Origin: a virus | Virus record (IMG/VR): IMGVR_UViG_3300012204_000014 | Span: 1 to 36,908 of that record | Reading direction: 5' to 3' (one strand) | Length of the DNA: 36,908 nt | Part shown: in pieces, positions 29,266-35,790 of the stretch | How the letters are laid out: each line of letters starts with the position of its first letter | Position numbering within the stretch: position 1 is the first letter of the stretch | Notes under the pieces: model-generated | What the model was told of the DNA's origin: nothing | The model's database searches: none | What the model saw: only the letters and a program-made list of their open reading frames with translations | Position numbers and translations under genes: made by a program

Positions 29266-29499
29266 GTGAGCAATCCTGGCTCGATTACGATCACCTCCAT
29301 TCCCGCGAAGGTGATGGCGCAGCTGATCGCCTATCAAAATACGTTGAACGCGACGCTCGCCGCTGAACTGGCGGATAGCCCGTCGCTCTACCGGCCGCTG
29401 ACGCTTGAAGACACCGCCTATCACCTGATGGCGGAAGGCTTGCAGCGCTGGGTGCTCGCGCAGGCCAGTACGAGCGACCAGGCAGAGATAGCCGAGTGA
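29266..29499 (+). CDS. Small helical protein, RHH-like spacing
   Basis: A 77-residue protein. GTG 29266 has TTGGAGA five bases upstream and is preferred over ATG 29236, which has no RBS. The N-terminal SITITSIPAKVMAQLIAYQN is a short strand followed by a helix, and the second half is helical (AYHLMAEGLQRWVLAQA). This could be a ribbon-helix-helix type regulator, since a strand-helix-helix arrangement fits, but I am not sure. It precedes the second recombinase gene. Confidence 0.55.
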   Translation: MSNPGSITITSIPAKVMAQLIAYQNTLNATLAAELADSPSLYRPLTLEDTAYHLMAEGLQRWVLAQASTSDQAEIAE

Positions 29500-29570
29500 C
29501 CCCCGCCCGATCGTGCCGCTGGACTATCGCCCGATCGCGCGCGGTGTGCGATACTGGAGATCCGCGCCCC

Positions 29571-29597
29571 TGTCCGATTATTTATGATAATCGGACA
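29571..29597. repeat. 27-bp palindrome upstream of the second recombinase (lox/dif-like)
   Basis: Perfect 11-bp arms TGTCCGATTAT (29571-29581) and ATAATCGGACA (29587-29597) flank a 5-base centre. Two 11-bp arms around a short spacer is the general shape of tyrosine recombinase core sites. It lies 17 bases before the recombinase ATG, so it could be a recombination site, an operator or a leader hairpin. GATACT at 29550-29555 may be the -10 of this gene. Confidence 0.7.
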
Positions 29598-29614
29598 CAC
29601 CCCAAGAGACCCGC

Positions 29615-30592
29615 ATGCAAGAACTCATTCTCCCACCCCGGCAGCTGACCCTCGATCTGCCGCTGATCGCCCGCGCCGGCGCGGCCGCCAACGCCGCAGC
29701 TGCGGCGCGCGCGTTCGCCCAGTATCGCGAGCGAATCGCCGACGAGACCAGGCGCCGCCACGACTCCGATCTGGCAACATTCGCGACATTTCTTGGCGCG
29801 ATTGGACTTGATACTGCCGGTGGTATCACGCTGGCCAGCGACCCGGCCGCCTGGGCGGGTATGACCTGGGGGCTCATAGCTGGCTTCGTGGCGTGGCAGT
29901 CGAGCGAGGGCTACGCGATCGGCAGTATCAATGTGCGGCTCTCCACCGTCAAAGCCTACGCCCGGCTCGCTGCCAAGGCCGGCGCCTTGTCTGCCGACGA
30001 ATATGCCCAGATCCGATTAGTGCAAGGCTTCCGGCACGCCGAAGGGCGCAGAGTCGACGCGAAACGCGAAACGACTCGGAAAGCAGGGGGGAAGAAACAA
30101 GCACCAGTATCTATTAGTCATGCGCATGCCAGTCTCTTGAAAGCGCAGGTCGATCCGCGCGATCGGCTGCTGATGTGCCTGCTGCTCGACCACGGGCTGC
30201 GGGTGGGGGAAGTGGCCAGCCTGGTCGCTGCCGATTTCGATCTCGCCGGCGGGCTGCTGCGCTTCTACCGATCGAAGGTCGATAAGACGCAGACGCATGC
30301 CCTCAGCAGTGACACGCTGGCCGCTGCGCTGGCCTGTGGGCTAGAGAAGCGCACAGGTCCGCTCTTCGGTGTCGATCGTACCATTCGCCGCGCCGTGGGC
30401 CGTCTGGGCGCGGCCGTGGGCCTGGCCAAGTTGTCCCCCCACGATTGCCGCCACGCCTGGGCCACCTTCGCCACGCGCGCGGGCACGCCGACCAAGGCGC
30501 TACAGGATGCCGGCGGCTGGAGTTCGCCGGCCATGCCGCTACGCTACGCCGAGAGTGCCGAGATTGCGAACGATGGGGTCAAGCTGCGCTAG
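29615..30592 (+). CDS. Second tyrosine recombinase
   Basis: A 325-residue tyrosine recombinase. The N-terminal core-binding domain is at about 40-140 (SEGYAIGSINVRLSTVKAYA). Catalytic residues seen: Arg in HGLRVGEVAS, His-x-x-Arg in HDCRHAWATF, Trp in GGWSSPAMPL in place of the usual second His (as in Cre), and Tyr in RYAE. The Lys is probably in RSKVDKTQTH. It is distinct from the attP-linked integrase. Because it lies beside a perfect palindrome and far from attP, it may resolve genome dimers or invert DNA rather than integrate. Confidence 0.85.
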   Translation: MQELILPPRQLTLDLPLIARAGAAANAAAAARAFAQYRERIADETRRRHDSDLATFATFLGAIGLDTAGGITLASDPAAWAGMTWGLIAGFVAWQSSEGYAIGSINVRLSTVKAYARLAAKAGALSADEYAQIRLVQGFRHAEGRRVDAKRETTRKAGGKKQAPVSISHAHASLLKAQVDPRDRLLMCLLLDHGLRVGEVASLVAADFDLAGGLLRFYRSKVDKTQTHALSSDTLAAALACGLEKRTGPLFGVDRTIRRAVGRLGAAVGLAKLSPHDCRHAWATFATRAGTPTKALQDAGGWSSPAMPLRYAESAEIANDGVKLR

Positions 30593-30609
30593 ACACCGCC
30601 CGATGAGCG

Positions 30610-30684
30610 TGCTATACTCGCTCGTATATCCAGGGAGCATCAGAAGGGAGCACGGCCATGCCCCGATCGAGTCTTCCGCCGTAG
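30610..30684 (+). promoter_or_regulatory. Extended -10 promoter and possible 8-codon leader peptide
   Basis: TGCTATACT (30610-30618) is an extended -10. Downstream AAGGGAG (30644-30650) lies 7 bases before ATG 30658, opening MPRSSLPP and a stop at 30682-30684. A terminator hairpin follows at 30712. No plus-strand gene lies directly behind. Pro-Pro at the end could stall ribosomes. The peptide being real is uncertain. Confidence 0.4.
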
Positions 30685-30711
30685 CGTCGCCAGCCGCATC
30701 ATGTGGAACCA

Positions 30712-30740
30712 AACGCCCCGACCAGTACGGCCGGGGCGTT
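30712..30740. terminator. Terminator between recombinase leader RNA and minus-strand coiled-coil genes
   Basis: AACGCCCCG (30712-30720) pairs perfectly with CGGGGCGTT (30732-30740), 9 bp with an 11-base loop. It lies one base after the stop of the minus-strand gene 30742 and would end that operon; it can also end the plus-strand leader RNA. T-runs are short on both sides. Confidence 0.6.
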
Positions 30741-30741
30741 G

Positions 30742-30942
30742 CTATGTCCCGCGCTCGTTGACCAGATCGGCGCTGCCAAAGTGCATGAGCAGCACACGCC
30801 GGGTGTGCTCCTGCTCGCTCCGGACGACGTTCTGCAATTGCCTGACCGCCGCATTCAGCGCCTCGATCTGCGCGCTCAGGAGTTCCAGCTGCTCGCGCAG
30901 CACCTGGCCGGTCGCGGCCGGCGGGTGTGATGGTGTGGTCAC
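30742..30942 (-). CDS. Small coiled-coil protein
   Basis: A 66-residue protein starting at GTG 30942 with AGGAGG six bases upstream. Residues 12-50 (GQVLREQLELLSAQIEALNA, AVRQLQNVVRSEQEHTRR) are a clear leucine coiled coil. It is 11 bases downstream of another coiled-coil gene on the same strand, so the two may form one complex. No function is recognised; it lies between the second recombinase and the lysis region. Confidence 0.65.
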   Translation of the reverse strand: MTTPSHPPAATGQVLREQLELLSAQIEALNAAVRQLQNVVRSEQEHTRRVLLMHFGSADLVNERGT

Positions 30943-30953
30943 GTCTTCCCTCC

Positions 30954-31316
30954 TTACGCGGCCCGCTCACGCGATTTCAGCGGCAGCGGCTCATTGAGTG
31001 TGACCACCCGATCGACCCCCAGGTGCTCAGCGATCAGCAGCACCGTCTTTTGCAGATCGATCATGGTGTGATACCACTGGCGCATGACCGTGTGCAGCTG
31101 CTTGATCTCGATCTCGAAGTCATCACGCGCGGCGGTGTTCTCCTCACTTGCCCGCACCATGAGCGTCAGCCGCTCGCCGAACGCATGGTGCTGCGTGGCA
31201 AGGTGCGCACGGTGGCTGCCGAACTCCTCCCGAAACTGGCGCTGCTCCTCGCGGCCTTGCAGCAGCTCATCCCAGAGCTGCGCTGCGGCGGGTATCGACC
31301 CCTCAGCATTGGACAT
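30954..31316 (-). CDS. Coiled-coil protein, first of a two-gene minus operon
   Basis: A 120-residue helical protein with AAGGGAG upstream of ATG 31316. Two coiled-coil stretches (about residues 14-50 and 60-100) are broken by a short turn. A promoter (TTGCGT, 17 bp, TATACT) lies about 50 bp upstream on the same strand. Together with the 30742 gene it forms a small unit transcribed against the lysis operon, as seen for prophage-expressed genes. Function unknown. Confidence 0.65.
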   Translation of the reverse strand: MSNAEGSIPAAAQLWDELLQGREEQRQFREEFGSHRAHLATQHHAFGERLTLMVRASEENTAARDDFEIEIKQLHTVMRQWYHTMIDLQKTVLLIAEHLGVDRVVTLNEPLPLKSRERAA

Positions 31317-31366
31317 GACTCACTCCCTTGTCGTGTGTGACCTTCCTCAATGTGCGTGCCCCCCTC

Positions 31367-31395
31367 AGTATAGAGAACGCATACGCGGCACGCAA
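31367..31395 (-). promoter_or_regulatory. Promoter of the two coiled-coil genes
   Basis: On the minus strand TTGCGT (31390-31395) and TATACT (31367-31372) lie 17 bp apart. Transcription would start near 31360, 44 bases before ATG 31316. Confidence 0.7.
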
Positions 31396-31555
31396 CGATT
31401 CATATGTGGTTAAGACGACCGCACTACGATGCTGAGTGTTAGTACGACACTCCTATTTCGGCATAGGCCGCCGTATCCCCCAAAGGCGCACGAACGTTCT
31501 TCATGGTACTAGTAGCCGTTAGGCCATTGAACTATAGCGATCCCGCCGTGTGTCG
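31396..31555. other. Non-coding, AT-richer regulatory gap
   Basis: This stretch belongs to a gap (31317-31688) between divergent units. It holds an inverted repeat GAGTGT/ACACTC (31434-31439/31447-31452) that could be an operator, and no convincing gene on either strand. It leads to an extended -10 at 31556. Confidence 0.5.
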
Positions 31556-31570
31556 TGGTATCCTGGCATC

Positions 31571-31642
31571 TGACAACACAGAAGCGCCAGAGCGAAGCAC
31601 GCGCGGCGGAATCGTCAGACAGACGAATCCGGCCGCTTTTTT
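31571..31642 (+). ncRNA. Candidate short RNA or attenuated leader before gene 31689
   Basis: TGGTATCCT (31556-31564) is an extended -10. An RNA starting near 31571 would run about 70 nt to a strong terminator: arms 31603-31616 and 31622-31636 (13 pairs, one bulge, one mismatch) followed by six T (31637-31642). The gene 31689 lies behind it, so either a separate small RNA or transcription attenuation is possible. No ORF with an RBS is in the leader. Confidence 0.45.
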
Positions 31643-31688
31643 GATCTCCCCGGCCCGCCGGGGCGGGCTCGCGAAAGGCACCACGTCC

Positions 31689-31979
31689 ATGCTTGCGTCT
31701 ATGTCCACCCCGCCTAACGGCTTTGATAGCTTGCTCCAGCGCCTGAAGACCATCGCCAGCGACGCGGCGCACACCGGCTTCGGCCTGATTCGCATCAGCG
31801 GCGACGGCAATAACACGGAGCTGGAGCTGACGATTGCCCGCGAGAAAGTGCATGGCCGGCTCGAAGCCTTCGACAGCTTCGCCCTGCGCGTGCATCATCT
31901 GACCAAGCTCGGCGACACCGTGGAATGGACATTCCGCGATCGCGAGATCGTCTTAGCGCGGATTACGCGCGCGCATTAG
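31689..31979 (+). CDS. Small alpha-beta protein
   Basis: A 96-residue protein with ATG 31689 and a modest AAAGG upstream. Text LLQRLKTIASDAAHTGFGLI, RISGDGNNTELELTIAREKV and TVEWTFRDREIVLARITRA suggests a helix followed by beta strands. It ends 36 bases before a very strong terminator, so it forms its own transcription unit behind the leader terminator. I recognise no family. Confidence 0.55.
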   Translation: MLASMSTPPNGFDSLLQRLKTIASDAAHTGFGLIRISGDGNNTELELTIAREKVHGRLEAFDSFALRVHHLTKLGDTVEWTFRDREIVLARITRAH

Positions 31980-32015
31980 ACGCAACACAACCTGGATTGC
32001 CCTACGAAGGACTCG

Positions 32016-32054
32016 GGGGCATGGTTCTCATAATGAGAACCATGCCCCTTTTTT
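32016..32054 (+). terminator. Strong rho-independent terminator
   Basis: GGGGCATGGTTCTCA (32016-32030) pairs perfectly with 32034-32048 (15 bp, 3-base loop), followed by six T. It closes the 31689 unit before the lysis genes. Confidence 0.95.
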
Positions 32055-32132
32055 ATCGCCATTTCCATCAGGACACCCGAGCCGGCGCCGCGTGAAGGCC
32101 GCGCACAGACCCTTAGAAAGGGCGCCCCGCTG

Positions 32133-32438
32133 GTGGAGCTGGACTTGTTACACACTATGGCCGCAGCCCTGTTACACGCTGACATCCTGGTCGAAAAGCG
32201 CCGCAGACTCGAGCAGCTGGAGCTGAGAGCGGCGCGCGGTGGCATCAACACGCCGCCCGAAGTGACCCTTGAGATCAAGGATATCCAGCGCGAGCTGGCG
32301 GCGGCCGCGCCGGCGACCGTGGCCGAGAGCCACGACATTCTCTACGACTTCATGATGCAGATCAATACGCGCATCGACCGCCTCTACTGGTGGATGCTGC
32401 TGCTGGCGATCCTCATCGTGCTGGCGGTGAAGCTATGA
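32133..32438 (+). CDS. TM protein with conflict-system-like motif, first lysis-region gene
   Basis: A 101-residue protein starting at GTG 32133 (ATG 32157 is an alternative). Residues about 22-58 read EKRRRLEQLELRAARGGI then NTPPEVTLEIKDIQREL, which resembles, from memory, a short helical segment common at the N-termini of Chloroflexota and cyanobacterial conflict or signalling proteins. The end is a TM helix (WWMLLLAILIVLAVKL). It overlaps the holin candidate by ATGA. It could be a pinholin-like regulator or an element acting on host defence. The motif assignment needs a profile search. Confidence 0.5.
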   Translation: MELDLLHTMAAALLHADILVEKRRRLEQLELRAARGGINTPPEVTLEIKDIQRELAAAAPATVAESHDILYDFMMQINTRIDRLYWWMLLLAILIVLAVKL

Positions 32439-32632
32439 GCCGTAGAGACGGAACATATTCCGTCTCTACGGCCCGCGCGCTTCTCCCGCCTTCTCCGGAA
32501 AGCGCACGCCGATCCGCTGCTCGAGCAGCCCCCACGCTCGACATCGTCGATCGCGCGCTTCTGGCGGCAGCCGGCCTACTCTTCGGCGTGGGCCTGCTGC
32601 TGCTCTGGCAATGCCTGACCTGGGGGTTGTGA
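32435..32632 (+). CDS. Holin candidate
   Basis: A 65-residue protein starting at ATG 32435 in an ATGA overlap and ending in TGATG with the amidase gene. One TM helix lies at residues about 40-62 (ALLAAAGLLFGVGLLLLWQC), preceded by a basic segment. A small single-TM protein directly before an endolysin is a typical holin or spanin place. Its first codons lie in a 15-bp palindrome that does not look like native coding sequence, so the N-terminus may have been changed by insertion. Confidence 0.55.
   Translation: MSRRDGTYSVSTARALLPPSPESARRSAARAAPTLDIVDRALLAAAGLLFGVGLLLLWQCLTWGL
32439..32472. repeat. GTAGAGACG-type palindromic repeat inside the holin gene
   Basis: Arms 32439-32453 (GCCGTAGAGACGGAA) and 32458-32472 pair perfectly over 15 bp around a 4-base CATA loop. 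The GTAGAGACG..CGTCTCTAC core is, as I remember it, a common dispersed palindrome in Chloroflexota and cyanobacterial genomes. Here it covers codons 2-12 of the holin candidate. Confidence 0.75.
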
Positions 32633-33420
32633 TGCTCGGCTTCGACTGTATCGACATTCGCGCCCAATTACCTCGAGCAAATTGGCAGATAGGCCAGCGT
32701 CAGGCCACCACGTCGCTGACCTGGCATTACAACGGGCCAGCGGTCGCGCCCGATCACCAGCATGGCGCAGGACTGCTTGCGCAGCTCGCGGGCGATAGCG
32801 CCTGGCAGATGCGACCGGGCTGGGGCGGAACCAAGGCCGGCGCGCCGCACCTCATGTATCACCTCGTCGTCGGCGCAGACGGCCGGGTGTACCAGACCGC
32901 CGACCTATCCGAGATCCTCTGGCACTGCGCGCACCAGGACGGCAATAGCCACGGCCTGGCGCTGCACTTCCCACTCGGCGACGACCAGCAGCCGAGTGGG
33001 GCGCAGATGATCAGCGCGATTCGCGTCAGCGAGGCGCTCAGGGCGCGCTATCAGATTCCGCTCAACCGGACGCTTGGACACCTCGAATGGAAGCACGCGA
33101 CCCGTTGCCCTGGCCCATTTCTTATGGCGCACCTCATCGACTATCGCAGCCATCTCGCGCCCAAGGTCGTGCCGACCCCCACGCCGGCGGGCCTCAGGCG
33201 TTTCCAGATCACCTGTCCGAGCAAAGCGAATGTCCGCCAAGGTCCCGGCCGCGACTACAAGGTCGCCGGCACGCTGAAGAGCGGCACGATCGTGTTCGTG
33301 GACATGACCAAGCAGGGCGAGGTGGTAGGCCGCAACCCGACCTGGATCCACATGGCCAAGGTCGACAACGAGCAGGCTGATCTCGGCTTCATCAGCGAAA
33401 CGCTAGGAGTATGGCTTTGA
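32632..33420 (+). CDS. Endolysin: N-acetylmuramoyl-L-alanine amidase with SH3 domain
   Basis: A 262-residue protein. ATG 32632 overlaps the TGA of the holin candidate (TGATG). The amidase_2 domain spans about residues 5-165: zinc ligand His in TWHYNGP near residue 32, the middle segment MYHLVVGADGRVYQTADLSE, the second His and Cys in GHLEWKHATRCPGPF near residue 150. A C-terminal bacterial SH3 domain (about 190-260, ANVRQGPGRDYKVAGTLKSG, GFISETLGVWL) binds the wall. It cleaves the amide bond between muramic acid and L-Ala at lysis. Confidence 0.92.
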   Translation: MLGFDCIDIRAQLPRANWQIGQRQATTSLTWHYNGPAVAPDHQHGAGLLAQLAGDSAWQMRPGWGGTKAGAPHLMYHLVVGADGRVYQTADLSEILWHCAHQDGNSHGLALHFPLGDDQQPSGAQMISAIRVSEALRARYQIPLNRTLGHLEWKHATRCPGPFLMAHLIDYRSHLAPKVVPTPTPAGLRRFQITCPSKANVRQGPGRDYKVAGTLKSGTIVFVDMTKQGEVVGRNPTWIHMAKVDNEQADLGFISETLGVWL

Positions 33421-33740
33421 ACGAACGCGGCCAGAAGGCCAAGCATACCGTTGCCCGCCACCTCCAGGCCCTGTGGTTAGTCTGCGCCCGGCGAGTCATT
33501 CGGAGCATTCCTGGCGCGACACCGCTGCCGATCGCACGGCGCTGGCAGCACTACGCGATCGTCGCGACCGCCCAGCTGAGCCGGAAGCGTCTCGCGCGCG
33601 TGGTCTGGCCCTGGCAGGCCCGCCCAGCGTCGCCCGTGCGGCCGCCCTACGTCTCTGCTTCTCGCTGGAGAAGGCAGTGCCTATCTAACGGCCCACGGGT
33701 CGCACGCGGCCGCCCGAGCAACCCCACGGTGCTGGCATGA
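33411..33740 (+). CDS. Basic small protein, Arg-rich
   Basis: A 109-residue protein that overlaps the amidase end by 10 bp and shares ATGA with the next gene. It is unusually basic (many Arg, Trp; RRVIRSIPGATPLPIARRWQ). ATG 33411 stands only one or two bases after AGGAG, so TTG 33417 or another start may be used. The charge suggests nucleic acid binding or a spanin-like role. The second half has low complexity and reads less like a folded protein. Moderate confidence that it is a gene. Confidence 0.45.
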   Translation: MALNERGQKAKHTVARHLQALWLVCARRVIRSIPGATPLPIARRWQHYAIVATAQLSRKRLARVVWPWQARPASPVRPPYVSASRWRRQCLSNGPRVARGRPSNPTVLA

Positions 33741-34003
33741 CCATCGCACACATCGACGGCGTGTACTACAACGTCTGTGACGAGCACCAGCGGATCTTTC
33801 TGCCGGGACAGGAGTGCAGCCGCTGCGCTGCGCACGCGCGCGACGCGCTAAACGTGCTGGAGGCGCGGATCGCCGACCAGGACGACCAGATCAGCGGCCT
33901 GAGAAGGCAGATCAACACCTTGGAACATGTCGCACGCGACCTCCAGCGCGCCCATAACGCCCTGGTCGATCATGTGCGACCGAATGAGGATCTGCTGCCG
34001 TGA
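33737..34003 (+). CDS. Zinc-ribbon and coiled-coil small protein
   Basis: An 88-residue protein starting at ATG 33737 (ATGA overlap). Residues 10-35 (YYNVCDEHQRIFLPGQECSR, CAAH) hold Cys/His in a zinc-ribbon-like pattern (C-x-x-H and C-x-x-C). Residues 45-80 form a leucine coiled coil (LEARIADQDDQISGLRRQIN). It ends in a GTGA overlap with the next small gene. Function unknown; it lies in the packaging region. Confidence 0.6.
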   Translation: MTIAHIDGVYYNVCDEHQRIFLPGQECSRCAAHARDALNVLEARIADQDDQISGLRRQINTLEHVARDLQRAHNALVDHVRPNEDLLP

Positions 34004-34137
34004 AGCGCGGATCGCCTATCATCACCTGCCCCGACTGCCGCACGTCGCACCTGGCCAGCGCGGCCAGGCGTGCGCTCGGACTCTGGTGGATCGCCTGTCG
34101 CTTCTGTGGGCTCATTCCCTGGAGGGCGCGGCTATGA
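34000..34137 (+). CDS. Very small zinc-ribbon protein
   Basis: GTG 34000 overlaps the previous TGA and opens a 45-residue protein ending at TGA 34135-34137, which itself overlaps the next ATG. It has CPDC at residues 10-13 and CRFC at 33-36, two CxxC pairs as in a zinc ribbon, in a basic sequence (MKRGSPIITCPDC). Overlaps at both ends and the Cys pattern support that it is real. It is easily missed because of its length and GTG start. Confidence 0.6.
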   Translation: MKRGSPIITCPDCRTSHLASAARRALGLWWIACRFCGLIPWRARL

Positions 34138-34232
34138 CCTGGCTTATCTGCGGCATCGTCCTCTACTCCATCGGCACCATCGTCTTCACGCTGGCGATCT
34201 GTAAGGCTGCGGCGCGGGGCGATCGCGACTAA
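34134..34232 (+). CDS. Tiny single-TM protein
   Basis: ATG 34134 overlaps the previous TGA (ATGA) and has GGAGG eight bases upstream. It encodes 32 residues: one TM helix (MTWLICGIVLYSIGTIVFTL, AICK) and a short charged end (AARGDRD). It may be a membrane regulator or a small lysis-associated protein. The good RBS and overlap support a real gene. Confidence 0.6.
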   Translation: MTWLICGIVLYSIGTIVFTLAICKAAARGDRD

Positions 34233-34259
34233 TGCCGTTTTCTCGTTTTCGAAACGACT

Positions 34260-34649
34260 ATGAGCAAGTTTCAAGTGGGCAATCCTGGTGGGCCAGGCCG
34301 GCCGCGTAAAGCCGAGAAGTACGCTGGCCAGATCGCAGCGACCGAAGATCGCATCGCCGACCTGCTGCCGACGCTGATTGCCAACCTGCTCACCTTAGCA
34401 AACGGCGTCATGGTGCAGGATGTTAGCCCCTTCGACGGTAGCACATTGGTCTACAAAGAGCCACCCGATCGCAAGGCGAACGAGTATCTCATCGATCGCA
34501 TTCTTGGCCGACCAACTCAGGCGATCGAGGCCGACGTTGCAAGCGATGGATCGTTGACCATCCGAGTCGAGTATGCCGACCCTCACGATCCAGCTTCCCC
34601 GCCCGCATCCGGGGCAACGCCAGATCCTGCGGGAGGCGCGACGCTTTAA
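34260..34649 (+). CDS. Terminase small subunit-like protein
   Basis: A 129-residue protein. The N-terminus (MSKFQVGNPGGPGRPRKAEK) is like the DUF5681/FxxGxxGNPxGRP-type start of phage proteins that precede the large terminase gene. The middle is helical (IADLLPTLIANLLTLANGVM, RKANEYLIDRILGRP), and the tail is Pro/Ala-rich. Its end overlaps the terminase large start by 77 bases. No clear RBS is seen before ATG 34260; an inverted repeat TCGTTT/AAACGA (34243-34257) lies there instead. It would bind the packaging site. Confidence 0.6.
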   Translation: MSKFQVGNPGGPGRPRKAEKYAGQIAATEDRIADLLPTLIANLLTLANGVMVQDVSPFDGSTLVYKEPPDRKANEYLIDRILGRPTQAIEADVASDGSLTIRVEYADPHDPASPPASGATPDPAGGATL

Positions 34650-35790
34650 CACGGTCGCGTGCGGTCGGCGCTGGGGCAAGTCCACGCTGGGCGTCAATCT
34701 CATCGCCGACACCACACTCGCGGGCTATCCCTTCGGCTGGTTTGCGCCAACCTATAAGCTGCTGATGGAGGCGTGGCGCGACACGATCCGCGTGCTCCGC
34801 CCGGTCGTCAGAAGCAGCAACGCCAGCGACCACCGGATCGAGCTTGTCACCGGCGGCGTGGTCGAGTTCTGGACACTCCAGGATACAGACGCCGGGCGCT
34901 CGCGCAAGTACAAGCGTGTGTTTGTCGATGAGGCGGGCCTGGTGCCCAATCTCGGCGAGATCTGGCAGGCGGCCATCCGGCCCACCCTGGCCGACTACGC
35001 AGGCGATGGTTGGCTGGCAGGCACCCCCAAAGGCCGCAACTTCTTTTGGGAATGCCACAACCGGGGCGCAGATCCACTCCAGATCGACTGGGCCAGCTGG
35101 CAGAAGCCGACCGAGGACAATCCGCACATTCCGCCTGGTGAAGTCGCGGCGATGCGCGCAGAGCTGACCGAGCGGCGCGCGGCCCAGGAGATCGACGCGA
35201 TGTTCCTGGACGACGGCGGCGGCGTCTTTCGCAATGTGGTGGCCTGTTCGACCGGAACGCCGCAGCACGAACCGACCAAAGGCCATGCCTACGTCGCGGG
35301 CGTGGACTGGGGCAAGTCGCACGACTACACCGTGATTAGCGTCTGGGACGTGACCGAGCAGCGCGAAGTCTGGCTTGAGCGGACGAACGGCGTTGAATAT
35401 GCCATCCAGGAGCAACGACTCGTCGCACTGGCCGAACGCTACAAGCTCAAAGCGATCTGGCCAGAGGCGAATAGTATCGGCGGACCAATCATCGAACGCC
35501 TGCGCCGGCGCAATTTGCCGGTTCGGCCGTTCACCACCACAAACGCCACCAAAGCCGCAGCCGTGGACGCGCTGACATTGGCGCTGGAACGCCAGGCGAT
35601 TACGCTGCTCGACGACCCCGTCGCCATTGCTGAGTTGCTGGCCTTCGAAGGCGAAACGTTGCCGTCTGGACTTATCCGCTACGGCGCTCCCGAGGGACAA
35701 CACGACGATACCGTGGTTGCCCGCATGATCGCCCACCAGGCCGCCCGCTATCCCCGCGAAGGTCGCGCGAGTGAGAATCCGATCTATTAA
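34573..35790 (+). CDS. Terminase large subunit
   Basis: A 405-residue terminase. ATPase: Walker A GRRWGKST at residues 31-38, Walker B KRVFVDEAG at about 113-121. Nuclease: VAGVDWGKSHDYTV (about 240-253) with the first metal-binding Asp, EANSIGGP near 297, and GQHDDTVVAR (about 375-385) with the last acidic pair. It drives packaging and cuts the concatemer. It starts inside the small subunit gene. The minus-strand homing endonuclease gene ends on its stop codon, so an insertion directly behind the terminase is likely. The gene is shorter than many terminases but has all motifs. Confidence 0.93.
   Translation: MPTLTIQLPRPHPGQRQILREARRFNTVACGRRWGKSTLGVNLIADTTLAGYPFGWFAPTYKLLMEAWRDTIRVLRPVVRSSNASDHRIELVTGGVVEFWTLQDTDAGRSRKYKRVFVDEAGLVPNLGEIWQAAIRPTLADYAGDGWLAGTPKGRNFFWECHNRGADPLQIDWASWQKPTEDNPHIPPGEVAAMRAELTERRAAQEIDAMFLDDGGGVFRNVVACSTGTPQHEPTKGHAYVAGVDWGKSHDYTVISVWDVTEQREVWLERTNGVEYAIQEQRLVALAERYKLKAIWPEANSIGGPIIERLRRRNLPVRPFTTTNATKAAAVDALTLALERQAITLLDDPVAIAELLAFEGETLPSGLIRYGAPEGQHDDTVVARMIAHQAARYPREGRASENPIY

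Noticed and set aside
30927-31340. Plus-strand open frame opposite the coiled-coil genes
   Set aside because: The minus-strand genes have strong RBS, a promoter and coiled-coil text; the plus frame has none.
34232-34309. 25-codon frame starting in a TAATG overlap before the terminase small subunit
   Set aside because: No RBS and no conserved pattern; it overlaps the start of a better supported gene. Kept only as a possible coupling leader.
34489-35736. 415-codon minus-strand open frame opposite terminase
   Set aside because: Terminase motifs on the plus strand are unambiguous; the reverse frame has no RBS or domain.
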